Source: Methylocystis rosea (lineage in GTDB: Bacteria > Pseudomonadota > Alphaproteobacteria > Rhizobiales > Beijerinckiaceae). From it: 64,000 nt of DNA. Below, piece by piece: positions 38,097 to 46,078 of the stretch; position 1 is the stretch's first letter, and each line of letters starts with the position of its first letter. The notes under the pieces were generated by a model. It did no database searches. It was not told where the DNA came from and worked only from the letters and a program-made list of their open reading frames with translations. The stretch covers positions 1,587,501 to 1,651,500 of the forward strand of contig NZ_CP034086.1 of NCBI RefSeq assembly GCF_003855495.1. The letters are read 5' to 3'. Made by a program: the position numbers and the translations under genes.

Positions 38097-38130
38097 TTAA
38101 GCTTCTGTTAACCAATTAACCCATTATTAA
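38097..38130 (+). promoter_or_regulatory. Two CtrA-type boxes upstream of pal
   Basis: Two TTAA-N7-TTAA boxes lie in tandem: TTAA 38097-38100 with TTAA 38108-38111, and TTAA 38116-38119 with TTAA 38127-38130. They are in the AT-rich part of a 403-base gene-free stretch (37853-38255), about 125 bases before the pal start. This suggests cell-cycle control of pal by CtrA. No other feature was found in the stretch. Confidence 0.55.
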
Positions 38131-38255
38131 CGAAAGGACGAATTTGCTCAAATGCAACAGGCCGAAGATACCTGCGATCAAGGTTGACGGAACCTTCGCT
38201 TAACCCTGGACGCCTAGGACTATCGCCCAGTCGGTCGTCGTAACAGGAGTTCTTC

Positions 38256-38783
38256 ATGCTGCTTTCGCAACGCGCCTTCGGCGCCAAACTCGTCGTCGCG
38301 CTGACGGCGTTCATGGCGGTCCTGGCGCTCTCGGCCTGCGCCAAGAACACCGCCGATGAAGCCGCGAATGATTTGGCGGGCGGAGGCTATGGACGCGGCG
38401 GCGGCGTAGCGAGTCCCGGCAGCCATCAGGATTTCGTGGTCAATGTCGGTGATCGCATCTTCTTCGAGACCGACTCCACCGATCTGACGTCCACCGCGCA
38501 GGCCACGCTCGATAAGCAGGCCCAATGGCTCAACCGGTACTCACGCTATAGCTTCACGATGGAAGGCCACGCCGACGAACGCGGCACCCGCGAATATAAT
38601 TTCGCGCTCGGCGCGCGACGCGCCGAAGTGGCCAAGAATTACCTCGTCGCGCGCGGGGTCCAGGGGTCGCGCATCCGCACGGTGAGCTACGGCAAGGAGC
38701 GTCCTGTCGCCGTCTGCGACGACATCTCCTGCTGGTCGCAGAATCGTCGCGCCGTCACGGTGCTTTCCGGCGGCAATTCCTGA
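38256..38783 (+). CDS. pal: Peptidoglycan-associated lipoprotein Pal
   Basis: A 175-residue outer-membrane lipoprotein. The lipobox is ALSAC near residue 28. The OmpA-like domain includes RIFFETDSTDLTSTAQATLD, MEGHADERGTREYNFALGAR (peptidoglycan binding) and QNRRAVTVLSG at the end. Pal fastens the outer membrane to peptidoglycan and works with TolABQR at the division site. The expected tolB upstream and cpoB downstream are not adjacent; cpoB is at 23137. The gene follows an AT-rich region with CtrA-type boxes. Confidence 0.95.
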   Translation: MLLSQRAFGAKLVVALTAFMAVLALSACAKNTADEAANDLAGGGYGRGGGVASPGSHQDFVVNVGDRIFFETDSTDLTSTAQATLDKQAQWLNRYSRYSFTMEGHADERGTREYNFALGARRAEVAKNYLVARGVQGSRIRTVSYGKERPVAVCDDISCWSQNRRAVTVLSGGNS

Positions 38784-38858
38784 TTGGAGGCCCGCCGCGC
38801 CCCCTTGCGTCCGGGGCGTCGTTGCGGCAATGAAGACGCGCGCCTTTTGGGCGCCCGC

Positions 38859-38934
38859 AGGAGTGTAGCTCAACTGGTAGAGCACCGGTCTCCAAAACCG
38901 GGGGTTGTCGGTTCGATCCCGGCCACTCCTGCCA
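38859..38934 (+). tRNA. tRNA-Trp (CCA)
   Basis: A 76-base cloverleaf with acceptor arm AGGAGTG/CACTCCT, D-arm GCTCAACTGGTAGAGC, anticodon CCA at 38892-38894, T-loop TTCGATC and an encoded 3' CCA. In many relatives secE-nusG follow this tRNA; here they do not. Confidence 0.96.
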
Positions 38935-39186
38935 CTAAATTCAGATAGTTATGGCGAGAGCGGCGATCAAAAATCGAGCGCTTGTCCGATAAAGGTAAGC
39001 GTCGAGGTAAGCGCCCCGCATTACTCCAGCGCGCCTGTCCTATGCCGCCTGCATCGGATGTTCCCTAATCACAACGCGCCCGAGCTGTGGACAACCCATG
39101 CGCATTGGCGTCTGAACGGCCGATGCTTGCGCACCATTCAAGTTGAGCCGCTGCACACTTGCGCCGGCCGCACTGATCTCTCAATC

Positions 39187-39564
39187 TCAGTTACGCGAAA
39201 TCCAGTTATCAACTTCTCTCTTTGCTTCGTCCGGCGTATATCCGTATTTCTGCTGAAGCATCCCTTCCAAACTTTCACGTTTGCCGTTGATCTGGACAAG
39301 CTCGTCATCCGTGAGACGGCCCCATTGCTCCTTGACCTTACCGGAAAATTGCTTCCAGCCGCCGGAGATGACATTCCAGTTGGTGATCGTCTGACGCACG
39401 GCAGGCTTTGGGGCTTGGGGAGTGTAGCCCGGCATACCCACAACATTTGGCGGCGCCCATTTCTGCGTGTCGGAAACTTGCTCTCCGGCGAAACACGCCG
39501 TGCTGAAAGCAACGACGGCGCCGATCGTCAAAAGCGCGCCCCGTGAGACATGAATTAGCGACAT
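39187..39564 (-). CDS. Secreted CsbD-like protein
   Basis: A 125-residue protein; the ATG at 39564 follows ATTGGGAGGACAG. A signal peptide (ALLTIGAVVAFSTACFA) precedes about 35 linker residues and a CsbD-like region: ISGGWKQFSGKVKEQWGRLT and then DDELVQINGKRESLEGMLQQ. CsbD-type proteins are abundant stress proteins of unknown mechanism, usually cytoplasmic; the signal peptide is a departure. An EcfG-type promoter lies about 55 bases upstream, consistent with general-stress control. Confidence 0.75.
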   Translation of the reverse strand: MSLIHVSRGALLTIGAVVAFSTACFAGEQVSDTQKWAPPNVVGMPGYTPQAPKPAVRQTITNWNVISGGWKQFSGKVKEQWGRLTDDELVQINGKRESLEGMLQQKYGYTPDEAKREVDNWISRN

Positions 39565-39616
39565 AGGCTGTCCTCCCAATAATGAGCGCTCAGCAACCCT
39601 ATGCTGACTAGGGTAA

Positions 39617-39642
39617 AACACCTTGGGCTCTAGGATTGTTCC
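39617..39642 (-). promoter_or_regulatory. EcfG-type (general stress) promoter of the CsbD-like gene
   Basis: On the minus strand, GGAAC (39638-39642), a 17-base spacer and TGTT (39617-39620) fit the alphaproteobacterial EcfG consensus GGAAC-N16/17-CGTT with one mismatch. It lies about 53 bases before the start codon. Confidence 0.55.
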
Positions 39643-39788
39643 AAACTGCCCTTGCGTGCGCATCAGGTGGGGAACGCCGTCGAGAGGGCCTACAGGCGAA
39701 CGAGCTTCTTTGATCGCCGCCGAGAATTGATGGACGCTTGGGGCGCGCATTGCGATTCGGAAATTAGGAAGCCTCGACCAGTCAGGCG

Positions 39789-39986
39789 TTAGAATGGAAT
39801 CTCGTCATCTCTACTCGACCGACCGAAAGCCGGCAGCGGGTTCTTCGGCACCAAAACGTAGCTACGGATGTTGTCCTTCGATTTCGGCAGAATAGCCACC
39901 GAGTCCCGTTTTGCACGTATGCGGTTTTCCAACAGTAGCTGTGTCAGATAATGGTCGGCGCCGCCGCATCCTGTCCAAAGCTTTGG
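39789..39986 (-). pseudogene. 3' remnant of a gene ending in an SSB-like DDEIPF tail
   Basis: A minus-strand frame of 65 codons bounded upstream by a stop, with no start codon. It encodes LWTGCGGADHYLTQLLLENR, then RAKRDSVAILPKSKDNIRSY and finally a short linker and RDDEIPF before TAA. The last six residues match the C-terminal tail of single-stranded-DNA-binding proteins (DDDIPF type), which recruits partner proteins. The rest is not an SSB OB-fold. It looks like the surviving end of a larger gene, perhaps for a replication or mobile-element protein. Confidence 0.4.
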
Positions 39987-40021
39987 TCATGCTAAGGCGT
40001 TAATTTTAAACCCTTTGCGGG

Positions 40022-40046
40022 GGAACAATGCAAATGTGACGCAGTT
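40022..40046 (+). promoter_or_regulatory. EcfG-type (general stress) promoter of the NepR-like gene
   Basis: GGAAC (40022-40026), a 16-base spacer and AGTT (40043-40046) match the EcfG consensus GGAAC-N16/17-CGTT with one mismatch. It lies just before the gene at 40072, whose ribosome site AAGGAGG is at 40059-40065. Confidence 0.55.
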
Positions 40047-40071
40047 TCTCTCCCTTCAAGGAGGATGCGTC

Positions 40072-40272
40072 ATGCCGGACAGAGCCCCGGGCGATTGGCG
40101 GAACGCGGCCGCCGGCAAGATGGGAGCGCGGCCCGACGCCGCAATGGAATCGATTAGCGAGCATCTGAGATCAAAGTTCGCCAAAGTCCTCACAGAGCCG
40201 CTGCCCCAGAAGATCATGGATTTAATGGCCGAATTGGATTGGGGGCGGCGGCGGGAGCCCGACGCGCGGTAA
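40072..40272 (+). CDS. NepR-like anti-sigma factor
   Basis: A 66-residue protein started by the ATG at 40072 behind AAGGAGGATGCGTC. The segment ISEHLRSKFAKVLTEPLPQK, followed by IMDLMAEL, matches the core of NepR-type anti-sigma factors (two short helices around a conserved EPxP). NepR holds the general-stress sigma factor EcfG until phosphorylated PhyR captures it. Normally nepR lies beside phyR and ecfG; neither is found here, so it is a stand-alone copy. The upstream EcfG-type promoter suggests negative feedback on the stress response. Confidence 0.68.
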   Translation: MPDRAPGDWRNAAAGKMGARPDAAMESISEHLRSKFAKVLTEPLPQKIMDLMAELDWGRRREPDAR

Positions 40273-40439
40273 CCGTCGAATTCCGGCCAGCGCCAAATCT
40301 CCGCGGCCTTCGTGAGTTCGCTCATTGCGGCGCTAGCGGCTCATCCATTCGTGGTTGCTCGCGCTGGGCCGCGCCCGCAGCTAGAATTTCCCCAGGAGCG
40401 GCGCCAGCGCGAGCGCCCCGTCTCTAGCGGAGCAACATC

Positions 40440-41048
40440 ATGGCCAGCGACGCGATGCGGCTGACGTCTGGCGACGCGCTCATCGTTCTGGACGTGCAGC
40501 GCGATTTCTGCGCGGGCGGCGCCTTAGAGGTATACGAGGCCGACAAGATCGTCTCCGTGGTCAATGAACTGATCGCGGAAGCCGTGGCCGCCGGCGTTCC
40601 CATCGTCGCGTCGCGAGACTGGCATCCAACCGGCCATGCGAGCTTTCGCGACTGCGGCGGACCATGGCCGGCGCATTGCGTTCAGGGCAGCGCCGGCGCG
40701 CAGTTCCATCCCGATCTGCGCCTCCCCGAGCGCGCCATCATCGTCAGCAAAGGAGAATCGCTCGAGCGCGACCAGCTTTCCGCGCTCAACGGCACGGGGC
40801 TCGCCGAGCGGCTGCGGCGTCTTGGCGTGCGTCGCGTCTTGATCGTCGGACTGGCGCTCGACGTCTGCGTGCTCGAGACGGCGCTGGACGCCGTCTCGGA
40901 AGAATTTGAAACGCATGTGCGGCTGTCCGGAACGCGCGCCATTGCGCCGGAAGGCGCAAGAGACGCCGTCGAAAGGATGCGGAAGGCGGGCGTCGTCGTC
41001 GAAGAGAGCCAAGAGGAATTAAACGGCATGCGCACATTACAGCGATGA
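40440..41048 (+). CDS. pncA: Nicotinamidase
   Basis: A 202-residue enzyme that hydrolyses nicotinamide to nicotinate in NAD salvage. The catalytic triad is visible: Asp in LIVLDVQRDFCAGGALEV, Lys in IIVSKGES and Cys in GLALDVCVLETALDA. Metal ligands are in SRDWHPTGHASF and the flanking PWPAHCVQG motif is typical. An ATG five codons in is an alternative start. The next gene, 92 bases on, acts on its product. Confidence 0.95.
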   Translation: MASDAMRLTSGDALIVLDVQRDFCAGGALEVYEADKIVSVVNELIAEAVAAGVPIVASRDWHPTGHASFRDCGGPWPAHCVQGSAGAQFHPDLRLPERAIIVSKGESLERDQLSALNGTGLAERLRRLGVRRVLIVGLALDVCVLETALDAVSEEFETHVRLSGTRAIAPEGARDAVERMRKAGVVVEESQEELNGMRTLQR

Positions 41049-41140
41049 AGATTTGCCCGGGCGTAGCGGCATAGCTATGGTCCGACCGGCGCGCGAGCGC
41101 TTCCAGCGCTCTCCCGTCGACGCGTAAACAAGGAGCGGTC

Positions 41141-42472
41141 GTGTCCAGCAGCGCGCTCTTCGCGGATCTCTATGAATTTGCGATGCTGCGCGCTTATTTC
41201 GAATTGGGTATGAACGCGAAAGCGACGTTCAGCCTCTTCGTGCGCGAGCTGCCGCGGCAACGCAATTTTCTAATCGCCGCCGGCTTGGACGATCTCCTTC
41301 ATGAGATCGAGCATTGGCGTTTTGAGCCGAACCACATCGACTATCTAAGCTCGCTCAAAATTTCTTCGCAGCCGTTCCTCGACTGGCTCGCAGACTTCCG
41401 CTTCTCCGGCGACATCTATGCGATGCGTGAGGGCACGCCGTTCTTTGAAAACGAACCGATCCTGGAAGTGGTTGCGCCCATCGCCGAAGCGCAGCTCATC
41501 GAAACGCTCGTTCTCAACCAGATCGGACTGCAAACGATATTGGCGTCCAAAGCGGCGCGCGTCGTCGCCGCGGCGCGCGGCGCCAGCGTCGTCGACTTCG
41601 GCGCAAGACGCGCGCAAGGCATGGATGCGGCGACAAAGGGCGCGCGTGCATTCTATATCGCCGGCGTCGAGTCGACCTCCAATGTCGCGGCCGGGCAAGC
41701 CTATGGATTGCCCCTCACCGGAACGATGGCGCATAGTTTTGTCGAAGCCTGCGCCTCCGAGATGGACGCCTTTCAGTCTTTCAGCGAGGTCTTTCCCGAC
41801 ACGACATTGCTCGTCGACACCTATGACACGCTCGAAGGCGTCAAGAAGGTCGTCGCGCTCGCGAAGGCGCGCGGGCCGAACTTCAACATTCGCGCGGTGC
41901 GTCTCGACTCCGGCGATCTCGACATGCTGTCGCGCCAAACCCGCCGCATCCTCGATGACGCTGGCTTGACCGACGTGCGGATCGTCGCCAGCGGCGGCCT
42001 CGAGGAAACCAAAATCGACGCTCTGACGTCGCGCGGCGCGCCTATCGATGTCTTTGGCGTCGGGACGGATATGGCGGCGTCGAGCGACGCGCCAAACATC
42101 GATATCGCCTATAAGCTGACCGAATACGCCGGCAAGGGACGGATGAAACTCTCGGCGGGCAAGCGCTCGCTGCCGGGCCGCAAACAGGTTTTTCGAGAGT
42201 TTAGAGACGGCGTCGCGGTGAGGGACGTCATCGCCCGAGAGGGCGAAACTCTGCCAGGCGTCCCATTGCTGCAGCCGGTCATGCTGTCAGGTCGCCGGGT
42301 CGCGGAGCAGTCATGCGACCTTCCGCAAATTCGCGATTACGCGAAGGCGCAGCTCGCCGCGCTGCCGCCCCATCTGCGAATGCTGCAATCGCGTGAGGCG
42401 CGCTATGACGTGGCCATCAGCGACGAACTCGCCAGCTATGAGCGCGAAACTCGCGCGCATTTGATCGAGTGA
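41141..42472 (+). CDS. pncB: Nicotinate phosphoribosyltransferase
   Basis: A 443-residue enzyme that joins nicotinate to PRPP to form nicotinate mononucleotide. It starts with GTG at 41141 behind AAGGAGCGGTC. ALFADLYEFAMLRAYFE is the usual opening. SVVDFGARRAQGMDAATKGA holds the phosphate-binding arginines, and AVRLDSGDLDMLSRQTRRIL and VDVFGVGTDM-like segments (IDVFGVGTDMAAS) mark the C-terminal part. With PncA upstream it forms a two-step NAD salvage unit. Confidence 0.95.
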   Translation: MSSSALFADLYEFAMLRAYFELGMNAKATFSLFVRELPRQRNFLIAAGLDDLLHEIEHWRFEPNHIDYLSSLKISSQPFLDWLADFRFSGDIYAMREGTPFFENEPILEVVAPIAEAQLIETLVLNQIGLQTILASKAARVVAAARGASVVDFGARRAQGMDAATKGARAFYIAGVESTSNVAAGQAYGLPLTGTMAHSFVEACASEMDAFQSFSEVFPDTTLLVDTYDTLEGVKKVVALAKARGPNFNIRAVRLDSGDLDMLSRQTRRILDDAGLTDVRIVASGGLEETKIDALTSRGAPIDVFGVGTDMAASSDAPNIDIAYKLTEYAGKGRMKLSAGKRSLPGRKQVFREFRDGVAVRDVIAREGETLPGVPLLQPVMLSGRRVAEQSCDLPQIRDYAKAQLAALPPHLRMLQSREARYDVAISDELASYERETRAHLIE

Positions 42473-42560
42473 TGTTTTGCCAAATTGGCTTGGCCGAACG
42501 CTAGGCCGCGAAACTGGCGAAATCCTCTCTGCGCAGACAGAAAATGAGCGCAAGCGGAGC

Positions 42561-42809
42561 CTAGCGTCGATCCTTCAGGTCGATGAATTCGGATGTGAAC
42601 CGCTTGAGCGCAGTGCGCAAATCGTCGGCATATCCCGTCGCGCCCAGCGACTGGAACCTTTCGATGTCGGCGAGCATCAGTTCTCTCACCGGCGCCGCGC
42701 CACGATGCAGATTGACCAAATAGCCGGATAAAAGCCGGCCGTCCCGGCCCCTAGCCGACGCCTTGTTTTCGCTCTCAGACGAGCCGATTTTCTTGGCAAT
42801 TCCTAACAT
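42561..42809 (-). CDS. Small protein downstream of the BLUF photoreceptor
   Basis: An 82-residue protein; the ATG at 42809 follows CGGAGCGACGA. It is charged and helical (RELMLADIERFQSLGATGYA and LKRFTSEFIDLKD), without a signal or membrane segment. It lies 63 bases after the BLUF gene on the same strand and could be its partner, as short BLUF proteins work by binding another protein. No family recognised. Confidence 0.5.
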   Translation of the reverse strand: MLGIAKKIGSSESENKASARGRDGRLLSGYLVNLHRGAAPVRELMLADIERFQSLGATGYADDLRTALKRFTSEFIDLKDRR

Positions 42810-42872
42810 TCGTCGCTCCGAAGGGCGGACAGCGCGCCCGATGTCCGCGAACTGGCTAAGCAAGAATTGCGC

Positions 42873-43277
42873 TCACCTGAGCTCGGCGAACGCCGCCGCC
42901 TGGCCAAATCTGAAAAAACCGTCAACCATCGCAAAAAGACCGCCTTCACGCGGCGCCGTTTCCCGCGTGGCGGCCGTGTATTCCGGCGCGTCGCACACGA
43001 GCTTCATGCCCCAATCGGGATAACTGCGCATCGAAATGGGTTCGTGAACGAGCTTGACGACGCCGGAGTGCCGGGAGTCGGACCGGATTTGCAAATAGAG
43101 CGGCGTCAGCGCTTGTCTGGGACCCTCCAGAATTTGCAAAAAATTCAGGCCGTTGTAGAGCAGCGCCCCGCTGATGCGCAGCGGTCGATTCCGCTCTGCG
43201 GACTTTTCGACCATTCCCTCGATCGCGGAGAGGTTCAGATCAAGATTGGCGTTACTGAAATAGACAAGTCGATGCAT
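42873..43277 (-). CDS. BLUF-domain blue-light photoreceptor (short form)
   Basis: A 134-residue protein that is one BLUF domain plus a short helical tail. The flavin-binding residues are all in place by spacing with AppA: Tyr6 (LVYFSNA), Asn30 (AERNRPL), Gln48 (NFLQILEG) and Trp89 (YPDWGMK). Light changes hydrogen bonds at the Tyr/Gln pair and alters the C-terminal cap. Having no fused output domain, it must act through another protein; the small gene downstream is a candidate. Confidence 0.92.
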   Translation of the reverse strand: MHRLVYFSNANLDLNLSAIEGMVEKSAERNRPLRISGALLYNGLNFLQILEGPRQALTPLYLQIRSDSRHSGVVKLVHEPISMRSYPDWGMKLVCDAPEYTAATRETAPREGGLFAMVDGFFRFGQAAAFAELR

Positions 43278-43502
43278 CAGTGGCCTCCCAACGCCGCCGC
43301 CATCCGACCCGAGAATTCCGCCTCACGAGTCGCCCGTCAACAGCCACACGCTGAAAGACGGATAGAACCAAAATGAAAATTATGCAATAGTTTCATATGC
43401 TTGACCTAACTCAAGACCTCGCGCCAAAACTCGGTTCCAGTCATAGGTTCGTATCAAGCGGACGCTATCTAGAGGGTATATTGCAGCCCTTTTTCAGTCG
43501 TT

Positions 43503-43536
43503 GGGGAGACGCTGGCGCTGCCGCGTCTCCCCTTTT
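43503..43536 (+). terminator. Strong intergenic terminator, possible end of a small RNA
   Basis: The stem GGGGAGACGC (43503-43512) pairs with GCGTCTCCCC (43523-43532) and TTTT follows. No coding gene on this strand ends here, so it may end a short RNA begun near a TATATT box at 43478-43483. That would be a transcript of about 50 bases. It lies just before the phasin-like gene, in a 300-base gap (43278-43577) with nothing else clear. Confidence 0.5.
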
Positions 43537-43577
43537 GCAATTGGCGCGCGCACAGCGACAGCTCCAGGGGAAATAAC

Positions 43578-43853
43578 ATGATCTCGCCAGGGCCTACCCT
43601 CCTCCTCACTTCGGTCAAAACTTGTCAGGACTGCGCATCGCGATTCATGGACTTCGGCCTGATCAACACGCGGTCGGCGCTGCAATTTGGGCAAGACGTA
43701 TGGGCAGCGAGATCGCCGCACGACGTCGCCGACGCCATGGTCAACTACGGCCGCCGGCAATTCGAATGCTGGACGGAGGAGCTTGAGGAGTTCTCGGCTA
43801 CGGTCGGCGGCAAGAGGACCCCAGAGGCCGAGGTCGTCGGACTGGGAGACTAG
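43578..43853 (+). CDS. Small phasin-like protein
   Basis: A 91-residue protein; the ATG follows CAGGGGAAATAAC. The helical segment SRFMDFGLINTRSALQFGQD, then VWAARSPHDVADAMVNYGRR and QFECWTEELEEFSAT, follows the phasin pattern (helix, short break with SPxDV, helix with a F/Y-GRRQF element). Phasins coat polyhydroxybutyrate granules. It is shorter than usual and no PHB synthesis genes are near. Medium confidence in the family. Confidence 0.6.
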   Translation: MISPGPTLLLTSVKTCQDCASRFMDFGLINTRSALQFGQDVWAARSPHDVADAMVNYGRRQFECWTEELEEFSATVGGKRTPEAEVVGLGD

Positions 43854-43884
43854 TTTTCCATCGTCGATCTTCAGTTGAGAAGAT

Positions 43885-44460
43885 ATGAGTATGAGCGCAT
43901 CGACGGCGTATTACGTCACGGCGGCGGCGATCGCCGCGCTTATCGTTCAGGCTGGCGCGCTTTGGGCGCTCGGCCGGCCGTTTCTTTGCGCCTGCGGCGA
44001 ATTCAAGCTCTGGGAGGGCGACGCCGCCTCTCCGGGCCTCTCTCAGCAGCTCACCGACTGGTACAGCTTCACGCATATCATCCACGGCGTGCTGTTCTAT
44101 TTCCTGCTTTGGCTTGCCGCGCCCGGACTGTCGGTCGGGCAGCGCTTCATGATCGCGCTGGCCCTCGAAGTCGGCTGGGAGATCCTCGAGAATACGCCCT
44201 TCGCCATCCGCCACTACCGCAAGCAGCCGCCGGCGCAGAACTACGCAGGAGACAGCATCGTCAATTCGCTTGCCGATACGCTGGCGATGGCGCTGGGCTT
44301 CGTCCTTGCGTGGCGGCTCCCGGCTTTGGCCGTCGTCGCAATATCCGTGCTTCTTGAAGTCGGAGTCGCACTGAACATCAGAGACAATTTCACGCTCAAT
44401 CTGCTGAGTTTCATCTATCCTTTCGAGTTCATCCGCCGCTGGCAGAACGGCGCGCCGTAA
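43885..44460 (+). CDS. UPF0314 (DUF2585) membrane protein
   Basis: A 191-residue inner-membrane protein with about five helices (for example YVTAAAIAALIVQAGALWAL). The family signature DWYSFTHIIHGVLFYFLLW is followed by ALEVGWEILENTPFAIRHYR and DSIVNSLADTLAMALGF. Proteins of this family are found in Rhizobiales and have no known function. It begins 31 bases after the phasin-like gene. Confidence 0.9.
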   Translation: MSMSASTAYYVTAAAIAALIVQAGALWALGRPFLCACGEFKLWEGDAASPGLSQQLTDWYSFTHIIHGVLFYFLLWLAAPGLSVGQRFMIALALEVGWEILENTPFAIRHYRKQPPAQNYAGDSIVNSLADTLAMALGFVLAWRLPALAVVAISVLLEVGVALNIRDNFTLNLLSFIYPFEFIRRWQNGAP

Positions 44461-44555
44461 GCGTCCATTTGCGGTCGTTGGCGGGCTGAGCTAACTCAAG
44501 CGTTCCCTAAGCCGCGCTCGCAAACCCCTATCCTCGGACATTTCGCCTCGCTCGC

Positions 44556-45686
44556 ATGACCAAGCGCGCTCCCGTCCTCGCCGACTTCAAACGCATCGTC
44601 GTGAAGGTCGGCTCCTCGCTCATCGTCGACCCCAATAAGGCGTCGGCGAAACGCGCCTGGCTGAAGCGCCTCGCCGACGACGTCGCCGATCTGCACCGCG
44701 CCGGCGCCGACGTGCTGGTCGTGTCGTCCGGCGCCGTGGCGCTGGGACGCAGCGTGCTGGGCTTTCCGCGCGGGGCGCTGAAACTCGAAGACAGCCAAGC
44801 GGCGGCCGCGGTCGGCCAGATCGCCCTGGCGCGGCTCTGGGCCGAGATCCTGCACGATCGCGGCCTCGTCGCCGGGCAGGTGCTCGTCACGCTCGGCGAC
44901 ACCGAGGAGCGCCGCCGCTATCTCTACGCGCGCGAATGCCTGACGCGGCTTTTGTCGCTGCGCGCCGTGCCGGTGATCAATGAGAACGACACGGTCGCGA
45001 CGGCCGAGATCCGCTATGGCGACAATGATCGCCTCGCCGCGCGGGTCGCCACCATGGCGAGCGCCGATCTGTTGATCCTGCTCTCTGACGTCGACGGGCT
45101 CTACAGCGCCCCGCCCGTTTCCAACCCCGACGCCAAACACATCGCGATCGTGCCGCGCGTCACCGCCGAGATCGAAGCGATGGCCGGCGGCGCCGCCTCG
45201 CAATATTCGCGCGGCGGCATGCGCACCAAGATCGAGGCGGCGAAGATCGCCACGACCGGCGGCGCGCATATGGTGATCGCCGACGGCCGCGAAGAGGCGC
45301 CGATCGCGCGCATCGCGGCTGGCGGACGCTGCACCTGGTTTCTGACGCCGTCCAATCCGGTGACCGCGCGCAAGAAATGGATCGCGGGCTCTCTTGAGCC
45401 GAAAGGCGCGGTGCATATCGACGACGGCGCGGCGAAGGCGCTGCGCTCAGGCCGGAGCCTGCTGCCGGCGGGCGTGACGCGAATCGAAGGGGGCTTCGCG
45501 CGCGGCGACTGCATTTTGATCCGCAACGCCAAGGGCGGCGAGATCGGCCGCGGCCTCGTGACCTATGACGCGGTAGACGCGGCGAAGATCGTCGGGCGCT
45601 CGACGAAGGACATCGAGACGCTGCTCGGCTTCAAAGGCCCCGATGAGATTATTCATCGCGACGACATGGCGCTGGGCGGAGGGTGA
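44556..45686 (+). CDS. proB: Glutamate 5-kinase
   Basis: A 376-residue enzyme, first step of proline synthesis. The amino-acid kinase domain begins [13 protein letters not shown], with [36 protein letters not shown] and [10 protein letters not shown]. After about residue 280 comes a PUA domain ([20 protein letters not shown]). In relatives proB sits between obgE and proA; here it is alone and followed by a repeat-rich gap. Confidence 0.95.
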   Translation: MTKRAPVLADFKRIVVKVGSSLIVDPNKASAKRAWLKRLADDVADLHRAGADVLVVSSGAVALGRSVLGFPRGALKLEDSQAAAAVGQIALARLWAEILHDRGLVAGQVLVTLGDTEERRRYLYARECLTRLLSLRAVPVINENDTVATAEIRYGDNDRLAARVATMASADLLILLSDVDGLYSAPPVSNPDAKHIAIVPRVTAEIEAMAGGAASQYSRGGMRTKIEAAKIATTGGAHMVIADGREEAPIARIAAGGRCTWFLTPSNPVTARKKWIAGSLEPKGAVHIDDGAAKALRSGRSLLPAGVTRIEGGFARGDCILIRNAKGGEIGRGLVTYDAVDAAKIVGRSTKDIETLLGFKGPDEIIHRDDMALGGG

Positions 45687-45708
45687 AGCGTGTAGAGGCG
45701 ATGCTTCG

Positions 45709-45882
45709 CAGTCCTCGTCCTTCGAGACGCGCCTTACAGGCGCTCCTCAGGATGAGGACTGCTTGGAGCAGCGCCGCTAATCGCACTGCGCAGCAGCTAA
45801 TCACGCTACATGAAGTTTGCGCGATTCAAGGCCCCTCATCCTGAGGAGCGCGCGAAGCGCGCGTCTCGAAGGACGAGGGGCC
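45709..45882. repeat. Palindromic repeats, family A (two copies, opposite orientations)
   Basis: Copies at 45709-45761 (TCCTCGTCCTTCGAGACGCG to CTCCTCAGGATGAGGA) and 45830-45882 (CCTCATCCTGAGGAGCGCGC to GTCTCGAAGGACGAGGGG) are the same family as 1277-1402. Each can fold into a long hairpin. Together with the family B and C repeats that follow, they occupy most of the 392-base gap between proB and nsrR. Confidence 0.88.
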
Positions 45883-45892
45883 GGTTTCATTA

Positions 45893-46003
45893 GCGTCATG
45901 GCCGGGCGTGACCCGGCCATCCACGCCGGAACGTTGCGCAATGCTTGCTAGTCAGGCAACGGTTGCCCCCGCGTCATGCCCGGCACAAGGCCGGGCATGA
46001 CGC
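45893..46003. repeat. Dispersed repeats, families B and C
   Basis: The family B copy begins near 45893 (GCGTCATGGCCGGGCGTGAC then CCGGCCATCCACGCCGG) and is followed by a TTGCGCAATGCT stretch; a second copy with the same tail is at 49361-49415. A related inverted repeat of CGTCATGCCCGGC and GCCGGGCATGACG lies at 45971-46003. They are non-coding. Confidence 0.8.
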
Positions 46004-46078
46004 AGGGGGCTCGCGGCCGTACACGCTGAGTTGAGACGCAATATTTCAGAACTCCAAATACCGTGTTAGATTGACTCC

